From Paraburkholderia haematera (GTDB lineage: Bacteria; Pseudomonadota; Gammaproteobacteria; Burkholderiales; Burkholderiaceae), in NCBI RefSeq assembly GCF_905220975.1, contig NZ_CAJNBK010000036.1, positions 1 to 50,417 of the forward strand: DNA of 50,417 nt. Reading direction: 5' to 3'. The notes under the pieces were generated by a model that was given only the letters and a program-made list of their open reading frames with translations, searched no databases and was not told the origin of the DNA. The first letter of the stretch is position 1. Every line of letters begins with the position of its first letter. Positions 7,744-16,814 of the stretch are shown piece by piece. Made by a program: the position numbers and the translations under genes.

Positions 7744-9072
7744 TCATGCATTGAAATGCTGAATCTCCTCCCAGTAGATCTTCTCTCCCTTCGGAAACAA
7801 GCCCCTCCCAAGGCGGGTCGCGACTCTAGTTCGGGTTGGCGGCAGACCTTCCTGAATTAATTGCTCGATGCATTCGCGAATTCTTTGCCTGAGCCGGTGG
7901 CTGGCTATTACGCTAGACGCGTTGCGCCTCTGCATCGCCGCATCGCGTACCCGTCGATACACGTCAGGCATCCGTTTTTTGAAGGTTTCGACCGTCATGT
8001 ACTCCATCTTCGCAGCATCAGTCACACCACGCGGTGGTTCGCTGCTTTCCAATTTTGCAAGAATCCGGGCCGCTACGGCATCCCAATCGCACCAATATGA
8101 CCTCGTCCTGAAATCTGAATCCCGATGAATATCGAGCGGCAATTCTCTAACACAACAGCAATCCCATGTGTCGACTTGGCCCAGAAGCCATGCACGCATT
8201 GGCACACCGTATATCCACGACAGGGAGCTAATGACGGTGAGCGACATCTTCCTCCATCCGCCCACCCAGTTCTTGACAGTTTCGCAACCGAATCGCAAAT
8301 TTTCTGAGAACACTTGCGGTCTCCCACGACACGCTTTGGCTATCCCTAGTCGCATCATGAGACGCACATTATCGTGCGAAGCACATTCAATCTGATCGCG
8401 ATCCATATCCAAAAGATTGCCAAAATCTCGCGCCACCCAAAGTTGGTATTCTGACGCGGTACCGTCGCACTCCATTACATCACTGGTCCCCTCTTCGCCC
8501 AAGAAATGTTGGCAAAAACCGCAGTGGCCGGGCAGGCAATCCCGAACCAGCTCGTTCGTCTGGCAACGACCACAATGAGGGCAGGCGCATTCAAGAAAGT
8601 CCTCGTGTAGCGGGCAAACCACGACCTGCCTCATCGACCACAGCAGTCGTTCGTATGGTAGCTGGCCAGAAGCCACATCATCTTGAAGACAGCGCCTACA
8701 CCACATGCGGCGCGCATGCAGATGCGCCCCTCCGCCCAATCTGACGAAGTCTGCAAAGGGAAGGAGTGTCAGACCTTCGATATCCGACCTTCCCGCAAGC
8801 TCGCTTATGGCGGAGACCCAGTTGCGCGCGCAGTCCGCCGCTCCATTAATATTAGGCGCCTTGCCGGGATCGATCGCGCCCTCCCTAAAACGAACGCCAA
8901 AGGGAAATGGTCCATAGTGGTCGCGGAGTGCATGCGGCTGAATCTGCGACGTGATCGCGAGCTCTTGCACGTAGCTGGTGAGTCGCTGGCGCGCCCATGT
9001 TCCGATCGCGCGAGGTTCTAGCTGAAAAAGCGCACGCGGGCGCACCCGGTAGCGCGGCGCGAGTTCATGCAT
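7744..9072 (-). CDS. tniQ: TniQ/TnsD-family transposition target selector (proximal copy)
   Basis: I chose the ATG at 9072 (MHELAPRYRVRPRALFQL), which has GGAG seven bases upstream and overlaps the stop of the ATPase gene; a GTG at 9117 is the alternative. About 442 residues. Zinc-ligand clusters are WCRRCLQDD, CPLHEDFLECACPHCG and CLPGHCGFC. The C-terminal region (RIRECIEQLIQEGLPPTRTR) aligns by eye with the tail of the second TniQ (KLKQIVRKMLVAGIDPTRRH), so the two are paralogues. This protein and its partner probably read two different targets, or act together on one. It is translationally coupled to the TnsC-like gene. Confidence 0.88.
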   Translation of the reverse strand: MHELAPRYRVRPRALFQLEPRAIGTWARQRLTSYVQELAITSQIQPHALRDHYGPFPFGVRFREGAIDPGKAPNINGAADCARNWVSAISELAGRSDIEGLTLLPFADFVRLGGGAHLHARRMWCRRCLQDDVASGQLPYERLLWSMRQVVVCPLHEDFLECACPHCGRCQTNELVRDCLPGHCGFCQHFLGEEGTSDVMECDGTASEYQLWVARDFGNLLDMDRDQIECASHDNVRLMMRLGIAKACRGRPQVFSENLRFGCETVKNWVGGWRKMSLTVISSLSWIYGVPMRAWLLGQVDTWDCCCVRELPLDIHRDSDFRTRSYWCDWDAVAARILAKLESSEPPRGVTDAAKMEYMTVETFKKRMPDVYRRVRDAAMQRRNASSVIASHRLRQRIRECIEQLIQEGLPPTRTRVATRLGRGLFPKGEKIYWEEIQHFNA

Positions 9073-10219
9073 GACCGTGCTCCACGGCGCCTCTGGTCGG
9101 AATGGTTTTACCGACACGACCGCGCTTCTTTGCAGTTGTAGTAGTAGAAACCTCCGCGCTACCCTCCCCTGTCGTCACTGGCATCAATGCACGCTTGTCG
9201 TTGGGATGCTGAACCCCTTCAACCTTGTAGTACCCATCAAACATCTCTAGCTGAAGCTTCTCCAACTGCGCAGGCTTGTAGTAACTTAAGCTCAAGATTT
9301 CCTCATCGATCGGCCGTTTGAGCTTGTCTGACAGCGCGATCGCGTTAGTGAGAATTTTTTTCAAAAGTCCTGTCGTAAATAGAGATTGGTTTGAAAGATC
9401 GTCGGCGAACGGAGTAAGGTCGCACCCTCCCTTCACTGGCATAAGATCCTGCAACGCATACAGGACCTTTGCGAATTTTCGCTTCTGACTCGGCAGATAG
9501 GCCGGCATATGGATTACATCTCCGCGCCGGGCGAGTTGTCCAGTTTGCAGAACCAGATCATATAAATCATAGGCCCCGGACAGGATCATTGTGGTGTTAG
9601 AACTGTTGACCATGGACCTTAGCGTGTTCGATTTCGATCGGACGCGATCTGGCTTCGACGACGCTATGATTGCGGACGCCTCGTCGAAAAATAGGACACG
9701 CGGCTTACGTTCCCTTATAGATCGTCGCAAACGTGCCCTATACGCGGAAACAGTTGGCGCTCGGCGGTTGGTAATGTCTGGCAGAAAAAACTCTCGACCG
9801 CATATGACTCTTTTAACCTCTGGCAATGTATTAGAGATAAGCGGAGCCTGGAGGGCTTCGAGGATCTGTTCATAGAACTCCTTAAAGTCAAACCTACCCT
9901 CTTCGCCAGACCATGCCTCTAGCAACACCGATGGAATCGTGTGCTTATCATCCGGATTAGCTTCGAAGAAATCTTCGCTTACTCTCTTGTGCAATACGTC
10001 TCCAACAGAGGACTTCCCAACGCCCGCAGGACCAACCAGAACCAGCATTGTTCCAGGCAGCCCGCACTCAATCGCCGCCTCGATTTTTTCGAGGACATCA
10101 TCAAAAATATCGTGACCTAAAATCGCATTCTTGAAGTACTGTAAGCGAAATTTTATCGGTGCATTCACAAGGTCGTCTGGGCATCTTTCCTCACAATCGC
10201 TATTTGTACCTCTTGGCAT
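9065..10219 (-). CDS. tniB: TnsC/TniB-type AAA+ transposition ATPase
   Basis: The ATG at 10219 follows AGGAGG and gives 384 residues (MPRGTNSDCEE); the longer frame to 10369 lies inside the upstream gene and is rejected. Walker A is GPAGVGKSS (residues 63-71) and Walker B is RVLFFDEAS (about 174-182), a typical TnsC/TniB arrangement. In Tn7-like systems this ATPase polymerises on target DNA selected by TniQ/TnsD and activates the transposase (family knowledge). The gene overlaps the transposase 3' end by 20 bases and the first tniQ 5' end by 8 bases, so the operon is tightly coupled. The C-terminal tail is basic (KKRGRVGK) and could be the contact for the transposase or DNA. Confidence 0.9.
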   Translation of the reverse strand: MPRGTNSDCEERCPDDLVNAPIKFRLQYFKNAILGHDIFDDVLEKIEAAIECGLPGTMLVLVGPAGVGKSSVGDVLHKRVSEDFFEANPDDKHTIPSVLLEAWSGEEGRFDFKEFYEQILEALQAPLISNTLPEVKRVICGREFFLPDITNRRAPTVSAYRARLRRSIRERKPRVLFFDEASAIIASSKPDRVRSKSNTLRSMVNSSNTTMILSGAYDLYDLVLQTGQLARRGDVIHMPAYLPSQKRKFAKVLYALQDLMPVKGGCDLTPFADDLSNQSLFTTGLLKKILTNAIALSDKLKRPIDEEILSLSYYKPAQLEKLQLEMFDGYYKVEGVQHPNDKRALMPVTTGEGSAEVSTTTTAKKRGRVGKTIPTRGAVEHGHA

Positions 10220-12905
10220 GGTAACCTCCTGACTTGAGCAATTGCATCTGTTCGGCGAGCGGTTTGTCTTCGTTCGGTCCATCGGACGATTTCGATTCCG
10301 CACCGTCCGCGCTATGCTGCCCGCCTTCAGTTTCCTCATCTGTGTCTTGATCGTTCTGATCGCATCCATTCGCAGCGACGCGCTCAGCCCATTTCTGATC
10401 CATGCTCTCGACTATTGCAGAGGTCGCCATATTCGCTTCGTGCTGAGATTCAAGGACTCTGCTATGTAGAATGACATTTTCCTCGGATTCCGCCAGCGAA
10501 ATTAACTCAGTCGATGAGGTATCGGCATCGGTCTTCACACGTAGCATTGGGTACCACTCCTTGTTCACAAACGCGTAAACTATGTTCGGATCAATTGGAT
10601 GACTCTTAACTTGTACAGACATCCTGTGGTATTGAGGACGCTCCAGGCGAGAATTCCTATATTGAGAATGATTAGTTCGTATTCCGCGCTGACAGTCGAT
10701 CACCCGTGTAGTTCCCCGCACTGTAGGAAACGCACAAGGAATGCAGTCTTTGAGGCGCCGAAGTCGCCCAAGACGCTTCCCAGAGCGATCTAGACCGCTC
10801 TCGAACTTCTGTCGCGGTGACATTAACAATGTACCGTGACGCCGCCTGTCGTATGTGTCAAAGAAGAATTTTTCAAGTCCTTCATAGAGTTCCTCTAAAG
10901 TATGGCGTGCCAGACCGCTTGGATCGGATTTCTTCGTCAATCCTCTAGGGTTTTTTCTAAGCTTCGTATTGCCAAATAGATTTTCAATAAAAGCCTTTTG
11001 CGACATACAGAAAATTCTCTCGAGCACGTCACCCTCTCGACACGCAGAGGTCTTTCTTGGCTTCTCTCCTATTCGAAGGAAGCGCAACATCCACTTGAAA
11101 TCAGCTGCCCCAAATTCTGTTCCTCCATCGAACACCACAAATTCCGGTGCACGGCCGAATCGTCTTACCATGTCCATCAATGCGGCCATACACGACAAAT
11201 ATCGCGGCTTACGAATCGAAAGATAGAATCCCAATATTCTTCGACTGAACGCACATATGATTAGAGTTAAAATTGGCCTTCCAATAGACTCTCCTGTTTT
11301 CTTAGATACCACTTCTACGTCAAGCTCCGTGTGATCAATGTGAACATACTGCATCGGATAGTCACCATGTACAGGGGTATCGTGCCGTATAGTCCAAACA
11401 AATTGCGCGGCTTGATAAGCAGCCTTATCGCCCGCTCGCTTCCTCACGGTCTCAGCGTCTGTCTCTTTCGCTATGCGGCGCAGGAATGTCACCTTAGATA
11501 TTTTTTCTCCAATTTTCTCCAAACGCCCGCTGAGTTCTCCGTAAACGAACCACTTACGTGGTCCGCGAAGAGATTCATAGTCATTTTTGAAGGCCCTCTC
11601 AATTTCCGCTTCGACTTCTTCACTCAACCTGGCTCGACGATTCCCCCGTTCCGGCCACTTAGGCAGGAGAGCTGCAAGAACATCTTCTCCTGCACGCAAA
11701 GCACTATCCCTAGCTGCCCGGAAGGTCCTGTATGATCGATCCGTGTACGCTTCTGTGACTGCAGTTGAACGATCACCACCTTCCCACAGAGCTAGCAACT
11801 CAAGCTTCCGGACCGCATTTTGAACCGCGGAGACAGATGCATGGCGCCATGGCGAATCCAAGCACAACGTATTCCCATGTTCCCGCGGAATACTTATTAT
11901 GGTTATCTGATTGTTATGCCAAAAATCAGAAAGATTCGCCGTGGGAATGACAATCGGCTGCCCCCCGTCTTCCGAGTTAAGCAAAGCATCGATGTCTCCA
12001 CGAACTGCGACCGCAAAGACATGCGAGCACATCACAAACTTTGTTCCAGCCCTGAAGTCAGGTGGTGAATTTTCTAATTCAAGCGTTGATAGCCGTCTCT
12101 CTAACTGATAAGCGTCTCGATATACTTCTCGACTTTCAATATCCCGAAAAACCATAAAGCGATTTTTATCGCACACGAAAGCACTTGAAAAGTCCGCTGC
12201 AATTCTCCCTTCTGCTAGTGCAACATGAAAATCATCCAGCTTATACTTTGGAAGCGCTTCTTGAAGTTCTTCCAATGTGGTAAATGAGACGCTATCGAAG
12301 TACGCTTCCACTTCTCGAATGAAGCTCGAAGGCGGGCTTTCCCTGTCGACCAGATACGATCGCAAAAAATTTCTGTTCCGATCTGTCGTAACGTCAATCT
12401 CTTCTGCAATGCGGATCCTGTACGTGATTCCTAACTTGCTGGCGGCCTCCTCGAGGGGAGGACATCGGAAACCCGTATCTTCTCTCTGGTAGCGAGTCGG
12501 GTTACGTTTGCATTTTTTATTCAAGGAATCCAACGTGAACCACTCGTCCAAGTAGATGCATGACGATTTGATCACGAGAAATCCTTGTGACCAGTTAAAA
12601 CGCACCACCTTGTCCCCTCGCCCCATATATTTGATATTTAGCTCAAACGGGCTGTCCAGATAGCCCAGAACGTCGTAGTCGAACAAATAATCGTTCGCAG
12701 CGGCTCTCTCAATGGCATTCGCAACATGAATGGTCATCCCCATCTTCGGGCAGGGCATATCCATCGGTGCATGGGCGCGGTTAGGCTGTAAATCGCGTGC
12801 AGGTCTCCGGAAACTATCGATAATTTTCATCCTCGCCGCTGGAGGAACGCCAAGCTCGTCAAATAGTTCATACAATCTATCTACAGAAAACACGTTCATT
12901 TGCAT
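10200..12905 (-). CDS. TnsA-TnsB fusion transposase, nuclease domain apparently inactive
   Basis: A 901-residue protein. Residues about 60-185 resemble the TnsA endonuclease family: a Glu in ANAIERA (E66), then NPTRYQREDTGFRCPP, GITYRIRIAEEID and DRNRNFLRSYL. The expected PDF acid is SQGF (about residue 107), and the expected E-x-K is LDEW (about 119-122), so two catalytic positions look lost. Residues about 360-500 are TnsB-like DNA-binding helices. The rve/DDE core has D524 (HIDHTELD), D593 (VFDGGTEFG) and E641 (FIENLFGNTK), and a Mu-type C-terminal part follows. The DDE transposase therefore looks intact. It is the promoter-proximal gene, next to the transposon end facing tRNA-Sec. Start is ATG 12905, or 12899 with a weak AGG. 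Confidence 0.85.
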   Translation of the reverse strand: MQMNVFSVDRLYELFDELGVPPAARMKIIDSFRRPARDLQPNRAHAPMDMPCPKMGMTIHVANAIERAAANDYLFDYDVLGYLDSPFELNIKYMGRGDKVVRFNWSQGFLVIKSSCIYLDEWFTLDSLNKKCKRNPTRYQREDTGFRCPPLEEAASKLGITYRIRIAEEIDVTTDRNRNFLRSYLVDRESPPSSFIREVEAYFDSVSFTTLEELQEALPKYKLDDFHVALAEGRIAADFSSAFVCDKNRFMVFRDIESREVYRDAYQLERRLSTLELENSPPDFRAGTKFVMCSHVFAVAVRGDIDALLNSEDGGQPIVIPTANLSDFWHNNQITIISIPREHGNTLCLDSPWRHASVSAVQNAVRKLELLALWEGGDRSTAVTEAYTDRSYRTFRAARDSALRAGEDVLAALLPKWPERGNRRARLSEEVEAEIERAFKNDYESLRGPRKWFVYGELSGRLEKIGEKISKVTFLRRIAKETDAETVRKRAGDKAAYQAAQFVWTIRHDTPVHGDYPMQYVHIDHTELDVEVVSKKTGESIGRPILTLIICAFSRRILGFYLSIRKPRYLSCMAALMDMVRRFGRAPEFVVFDGGTEFGAADFKWMLRFLRIGEKPRKTSACREGDVLERIFCMSQKAFIENLFGNTKLRKNPRGLTKKSDPSGLARHTLEELYEGLEKFFFDTYDRRRHGTLLMSPRQKFESGLDRSGKRLGRLRRLKDCIPCAFPTVRGTTRVIDCQRGIRTNHSQYRNSRLERPQYHRMSVQVKSHPIDPNIVYAFVNKEWYPMLRVKTDADTSSTELISLAESEENVILHSRVLESQHEANMATSAIVESMDQKWAERVAANGCDQNDQDTDEETEGGQHSADGAESKSSDGPNEDKPLAEQMQLLKSGGYHAKRYK

Positions 12906-13016
12906 ACCTAATCATATGATGATGACAAGCTTGCTTATCGCCGCAACAAATGTCTGCCCGGCAAGCAACGTCACGCTAGGTATCGCGAACGGAATTACTT
13001 GAGAGGCGCGTTTGAA

Positions 13017-13044
13017 CCAACGCTATAAACTTAACTGGCGTTGG
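13017..13044. repeat. 7-bp inverted repeat upstream of transposase gene
   Basis: CCAACGC (13017-13023) and GCGTTGG (13038-13044) flank a 14-base AT-rich loop, 112 bases upstream of the TnsAB start. It may be an operator or part of the transposon end. Confidence 0.4.
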
Positions 13045-13211
13045 TCAAGCAGATGAGATTTGACAACAAGGCAACCGAGCGACTTGAGCCTCATGTCGAG
13101 ACGCGCATCCCTCTCGGGCCTTGTGCCGGCGGGCTTTGCATGTATTGCCGTTAATTGCGGCGACATAGCTCACAGATGTAACAAAATGTAAATTATTATT
13201 TTTTTGATTAA

Positions 13212-13234
13212 ACCAAAAAGCTTCCAAACGGAAG
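13212..13234 (-). terminator. Possible terminator after tRNA-Sec
   Basis: On the minus strand a short hairpin (CTTCC, loop GTTT, GGAAG) is followed by CTTTTTGG, about 50 bases after the tRNA-Sec 3' end. The stem is only 5 bp, so termination would be weak. If it belongs to the host operon, the transposon end must lie to its left. Confidence 0.4.
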
Positions 13235-13280
13235 ATTTATGGTAACCGCTACATATCGGAATGCCCGGGAAGCCATGCCG

Positions 13281-13375
13281 GGCGGAAGGCAGCCGGAGTC
13301 GAACCGACCTGAGCGCGTCTGACGCCCTCAACTGGGTTTGAAGCCCAGCCGCACCACCGGATACGAATGCCTTCC
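13281..13375 (-). tRNA. selC: tRNA-Sec (anticodon UCA)
   Basis: The minus strand folds as a selenocysteine tRNA. It has an extended acceptor (GGAAGGCA... paired with ...TGCCTTCC), a CTGGG/CCCAG anticodon stem with loop CTTCAAA (anticodon TCA, reading UGA), a long variable arm and a GGTTCGACTCC T arm. The 3' end is GCC followed by C, so a full CCA is not encoded. It is the last gene after selA and selB, 48 bases past the selB stop. The Tn7-like operon lies immediately beyond its 3' end. Confidence 0.93.
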
Positions 13376-13423
13376 TACGGTGATTGAACAACTGAAACTA
13401 CGCGTTGCGACCCAAACGTCGAG

Positions 13424-15337
13424 TCAAAGCAGATCGAGCCAACGGCTATCCGTGCGCATCAGGTGCAGGCCACGGTGGAAGCGAGTATATCCAACCCGGT
13501 CGAAGAATTCCAAAAGCTGAATCGCGCGCTTTCGGCCAAGACCGGTGACATCGCGAAACGGTGCAGCCGCAACCGTACCCGCATTCCTTTGCGCTTCGAC
13601 ACCCGCGATCAATGCCAGTTCACGAATCGCCTCATGGTGATAAAAGAGGTCGCGCACGACTTGAAACAGTTCGCCCTGCCGAGCGAGCTTGCGCAGCAAC
13701 TGCCTCACGCGGTCTTCGGATACGCCCTGTGCATTTGCCAGATCACGCACCCAAGGCGGATCGAAACGTCCTTCTTTCAGCGCCGGCAGCAGCGTTGCCG
13801 CGAGTGCGCGATCAGCGTCGTCGAGCGTCACCGCGTGGTCCGGCAAATGCAGCCACGGCCCGCGTCTGACGATCTCGCCGCGCGCCGCCGCATCGTCGAT
13901 CAGCGCGCGCCACACAGCATCGTCGACGAGAGGCGCTGCGATCCGTCGCAGGCGCGATACATCCGGGCCCAGTTCGTCGGGCGAGCGTTCGTGGTACTGC
14001 TTTAGCGTCGTAATCAGTCGCGTATTCAGCGCCCGCCACGACGCATCGGCGATCAACAGCGCGTCATGACCAGGAAGCTCGACAACACGCGTGTCGGACG
14101 GCAACGCGAGTACGGCCGCCTGCCTGCCGGTTAGCCTCTCCAGCGACGCACGGGACAACCCGAACGGAGCCCTCGCGAGCAGCGAATCCAATGCGCCGGT
14201 GTCGAGCATGGTCTGAATCGCATCAAGCCACGCCAGCCGCTCAATTGAGCGACGCTTGCGCGAAGGCGCAAACGGGTCAAGCACATAACCGCCGCCAATC
14301 GTGCGATCGGCTTGCGCATTGCGCACCACAAAGCGGTCGCCAGGAAGCGCACACACCGGCCGCTCGAACACGAGCTGCACACGCGCCGACTGACCAGTCC
14401 CGAGTGTCTCGCCATCGAGCAACGCGGCGTGCGCGACCTGATGCTGCGTGCCCAAATGCACATGGAGCGGCGCCCAATGCTCCAGCGTCAGCGGTGCATC
14501 GGCGAGCAGCGTCAGCATGACGTCGATGCGTACGGACGCTTGCGAAAGACGCGGATCGACGATCCAGTCGCCGCGATCGATCAGGCTCTTCTCGATGCCA
14601 GCAAGATTCAACGCACAGCGCTCGCCCGCCCGTCCGATTTCAGCCGGACGATTCTGCGCATGAATGCTACGCACGCGCACTGGCTGATTTTTCGGCGCGA
14701 GCAGCATTGTGTCGCCCACCGCTACGCGTCCCGACACCACGGTTCCTGCCACGATCGTCCCATGGCCCGCCAGCGTGAAAACCCGGTCGACCGCGAGACG
14801 GAACAGGCCGTCGTCGCGCTTCATGCGCCACGCTGCTGCCGCTGCGTGCAAATGCGCCTTCAGCGCAGCCACGCCAGGATCATCGTCACCTAGCGCGTTG
14901 GTATCGAATACCGGCGCGTCCTGCAGCACGCTGCCGCTCAGAAACACTGCAACCTCGGCATGCACTTCCTTCAGCCGCTCCGCATCAACGCGATCTATCT
15001 TGGTCAGCGCTATCGCGCCGCGCTTGATGCCGAGCAGTTCCACGATCGCCAGATGTTCGCGCGTTTGCGGCATCACGCCGTCGTCGGCAGCAATCACGAG
15101 CAGGACGAAATCGATCCCGCTTGCGCCCGCTGTCATCGTATGGACGAGCTTTTCGTGGCCCGGCACGTCGATCAGGCCGAGCACGTCGCCGTTGTCGAGC
15201 GGCACGTACGCATAGCCCAGTTCGATCGAAATGCCACGCGCTTTTTCTTCCTTGAGTCGATCCGTATCGACGCCCGACAGCGCTCTCACCAGACTGGTTT
15301 TGCCATGGTCGATATGCCCCGCCGTCCCTACGATCAT
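13424..15337 (-). CDS. selB: Selenocysteine-specific elongation factor SelB
   Basis: A 637-residue GTPase that carries Sec-tRNA to UGA codons by binding the SECIS hairpin. The N-terminal EF-Tu-like half has P-loop GTAGHIDHGKTSL, switch motif DVPGHEKLV and base-recognition motif LTKID. Domains 2-3 follow, and the C-terminal 250 residues contain the winged-helix repeats that bind SECIS RNA (for example VRQLLRKLARQGELFQV). Length is close to the E. coli protein. The ATG overlaps the selA stop (ATGA), so the two are translationally coupled, and tRNA-Sec follows. Confidence 0.96.
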   Translation of the reverse strand: MIVGTAGHIDHGKTSLVRALSGVDTDRLKEEKARGISIELGYAYVPLDNGDVLGLIDVPGHEKLVHTMTAGASGIDFVLLVIAADDGVMPQTREHLAIVELLGIKRGAIALTKIDRVDAERLKEVHAEVAVFLSGSVLQDAPVFDTNALGDDDPGVAALKAHLHAAAAAWRMKRDDGLFRLAVDRVFTLAGHGTIVAGTVVSGRVAVGDTMLLAPKNQPVRVRSIHAQNRPAEIGRAGERCALNLAGIEKSLIDRGDWIVDPRLSQASVRIDVMLTLLADAPLTLEHWAPLHVHLGTQHQVAHAALLDGETLGTGQSARVQLVFERPVCALPGDRFVVRNAQADRTIGGGYVLDPFAPSRKRRSIERLAWLDAIQTMLDTGALDSLLARAPFGLSRASLERLTGRQAAVLALPSDTRVVELPGHDALLIADASWRALNTRLITTLKQYHERSPDELGPDVSRLRRIAAPLVDDAVWRALIDDAAARGEIVRRGPWLHLPDHAVTLDDADRALAATLLPALKEGRFDPPWVRDLANAQGVSEDRVRQLLRKLARQGELFQVVRDLFYHHEAIRELALIAGVEAQRNAGTVAAAPFRDVTGLGRKRAIQLLEFFDRVGYTRFHRGLHLMRTDSRWLDLL

Positions 15338-16764
15338 GCGTGCTCGCCCTTCAGTTGATCGATCAACTGCGCCTCATCAGCGGCTTCGAGACAGCGCAGA
15401 TCGAGACGCAATGCCTCGTCCGCGATGCGACCGATGACCGGCCGCGCCATCTCGCGCAAGCGCTTCTCGAGTGCGAGCAATTGACGGCCGCCGCGCTTGC
15501 CGTCTGCGGCCCTGATGACGAGACCGTAGCTCGGCAACACGTCAACGGGCAACGCGCCGCTGCCAATCTGGCTGAGCATGGGCTCGGCCACCACGGCGTA
15601 GCGTTCGCCGGCCGCGCACTGCAGCGCAGGCTGTACCCGCTCCGCGGTGAGCCGGATTTCGTCGCTCGGGCGCGTGAGCAAACGCAGCGTGGTCAGCCGC
15701 TCCGCGAGCTTCTCCGGTGCGCGGTACATCTGCAGCACGGGTCCCAGTGCCGCGAGCGTCAGTTTGCCGACCCGCAGCGCGCGCTTGAGGGGATGTTTTT
15801 TGATCCTGGCAATCAGATCGCGCCGGCCGACGATCAAACCGGCTTGCGGGCCGCCGAGCAATTTGTCACCGCTGAACGTGACAAGGTCGGCGCCGGCTTC
15901 GATGGTTTCGCGCACCGTCGTCTCGCGTGGCAAACCCCATTGCGTCAGATCGACCAGCGTGCCGCTGCCGAGGTCCACGGCAACGGCGATACCGCGCGCG
16001 TGGGCGAGCGGCGCGAGGGCATTGACTCCTACCTCTTTGGTGAAGCCGTTGATCACGTAGTTGCTCGTGTGGACTTTCATCAACAGTGCGGTTTGCGGAC
16101 CAATGGCTTCGTCGTAGTCCTTGAGATGCGTACGATTGGTGGTGCCGACTTCGCGCAGCTTCGCGCCCGCGCGGCTCATGATGTCGGGAATGCGAAACGC
16201 GCCACCGATTTCAACCAGCTCGCCCCGCGACACAATCACTTCTTTCTTCGACGCCAACGCGGACAACGTAAGCAGCACGGCGGCAGCATTGTTATTGACC
16301 ACGGTCGCGGCTTCGGCGCCGGTCAGTTCGCAGATGAGCTCGTCGATCAGATCGTCGCGGTCACCGCGCTTGCCCGTGCCGAGATCGAACTCGAGGTTGA
16401 CCGGTTGCGTGAGCGCCTTCATGACGGCTTGTACCGCTTCGTCCGGAAGCAAGGCGCGGCCGAGGTTGGTATGCAGCACGGTGCCGGTCAGATTGAAGAC
16501 GCTGCGCAGACGGGCCGCGTTGCGCCGGCGCAGCGCGGCTTCGACCGATACCCGCAGTTGCGCGACATCGAGCGCGCTCACCGACGCATCGCCGGACTGC
16601 GCGCTGGCGCGCCAGGTGTCAAGCGCATGACGCAAGGCATTCAACACCTGCGTGCGGCCGAACTCGCTCAGCAGCGCTGCGAACTCGGCCGACGCCATCA
16701 CCTTTTCCACCGACGGCACACGCGCCATCAGCGCGCGCAATTCAGAGCCGGTTACGTCGCTCAC
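15334..16764 (-). CDS. selA: L-seryl-tRNA(Sec) selenium transferase SelA
   Basis: A 476-residue PLP enzyme that converts seryl-tRNA(Sec) to selenocysteyl-tRNA(Sec) using selenophosphate. The PLP lysine is K301 in TFSGDKLLGGPQAG. Other family segments are SVFNLTGTVLHTNLGRALL and AVDLGSGTLVDL. The start is GTG with AAGGGATG upstream. It lies about 50 bases after fdhE and overlaps selB by four bases, so fdnGHI-fdhE-selA-selB appears to be one transcription unit ending with tRNA-Sec. Confidence 0.96.
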   Translation of the reverse strand: MSDVTGSELRALMARVPSVEKVMASAEFAALLSEFGRTQVLNALRHALDTWRASAQSGDASVSALDVAQLRVSVEAALRRRNAARLRSVFNLTGTVLHTNLGRALLPDEAVQAVMKALTQPVNLEFDLGTGKRGDRDDLIDELICELTGAEAATVVNNNAAAVLLTLSALASKKEVIVSRGELVEIGGAFRIPDIMSRAGAKLREVGTTNRTHLKDYDEAIGPQTALLMKVHTSNYVINGFTKEVGVNALAPLAHARGIAVAVDLGSGTLVDLTQWGLPRETTVRETIEAGADLVTFSGDKLLGGPQAGLIVGRRDLIARIKKHPLKRALRVGKLTLAALGPVLQMYRAPEKLAERLTTLRLLTRPSDEIRLTAERVQPALQCAAGERYAVVAEPMLSQIGSGALPVDVLPSYGLVIRAADGKRGGRQLLALEKRLREMARPVIGRIADEALRLDLRCLEAADEAQLIDQLKGEHA

Positions 16765-16814
16765 GAGGTCATCCCTTTTCTTGAGTCGTGCTTCAGTCGC
16801 GCTTGAGTCGCGCT

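Larger units (their letters stand above)
12906..13280. other. Probable right-end region of the Tn7-like element and junction with selC
   Basis: No gene is present in these 375 bases. By analogy with Tn7, the end next to tnsAB and the attachment junction should lie here, between the transposase start and the tRNA-Sec 3' end. I could not define the terminal TGT/ACA bases or transposase-binding repeats with confidence. The segment 13180-13260 is very AT-rich. Confidence 0.5.

Noticed and set aside
6211..12905. CRISPR-associated transposon
   Set aside because: No cas gene, repeat array or single guide-like repeat was seen near the tni operon; the two TniQs suggest protein-guided targeting.
12936..12947. 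TTATCGCCGCAA resembling one arm of the dif-like site (11 of 12 bases)
   Set aside because: The second arm is absent at the right distance, and one such match is near chance for a 50-kb window.
6073..13253. TGTAGG at 6073 and ACA at 13251-13253 (TGTAGCGG on the minus strand) as the two transposon ends
   Set aside because: Only five terminal bases agree, the inner sequences do not match, and the five flanking bases (gccaa and tatcg) show no target duplication.
15340..16806. 488-codon open frame on the plus strand
   Set aside because: It is antisense to selA, rich in Arg/Gln/His, with no motifs.
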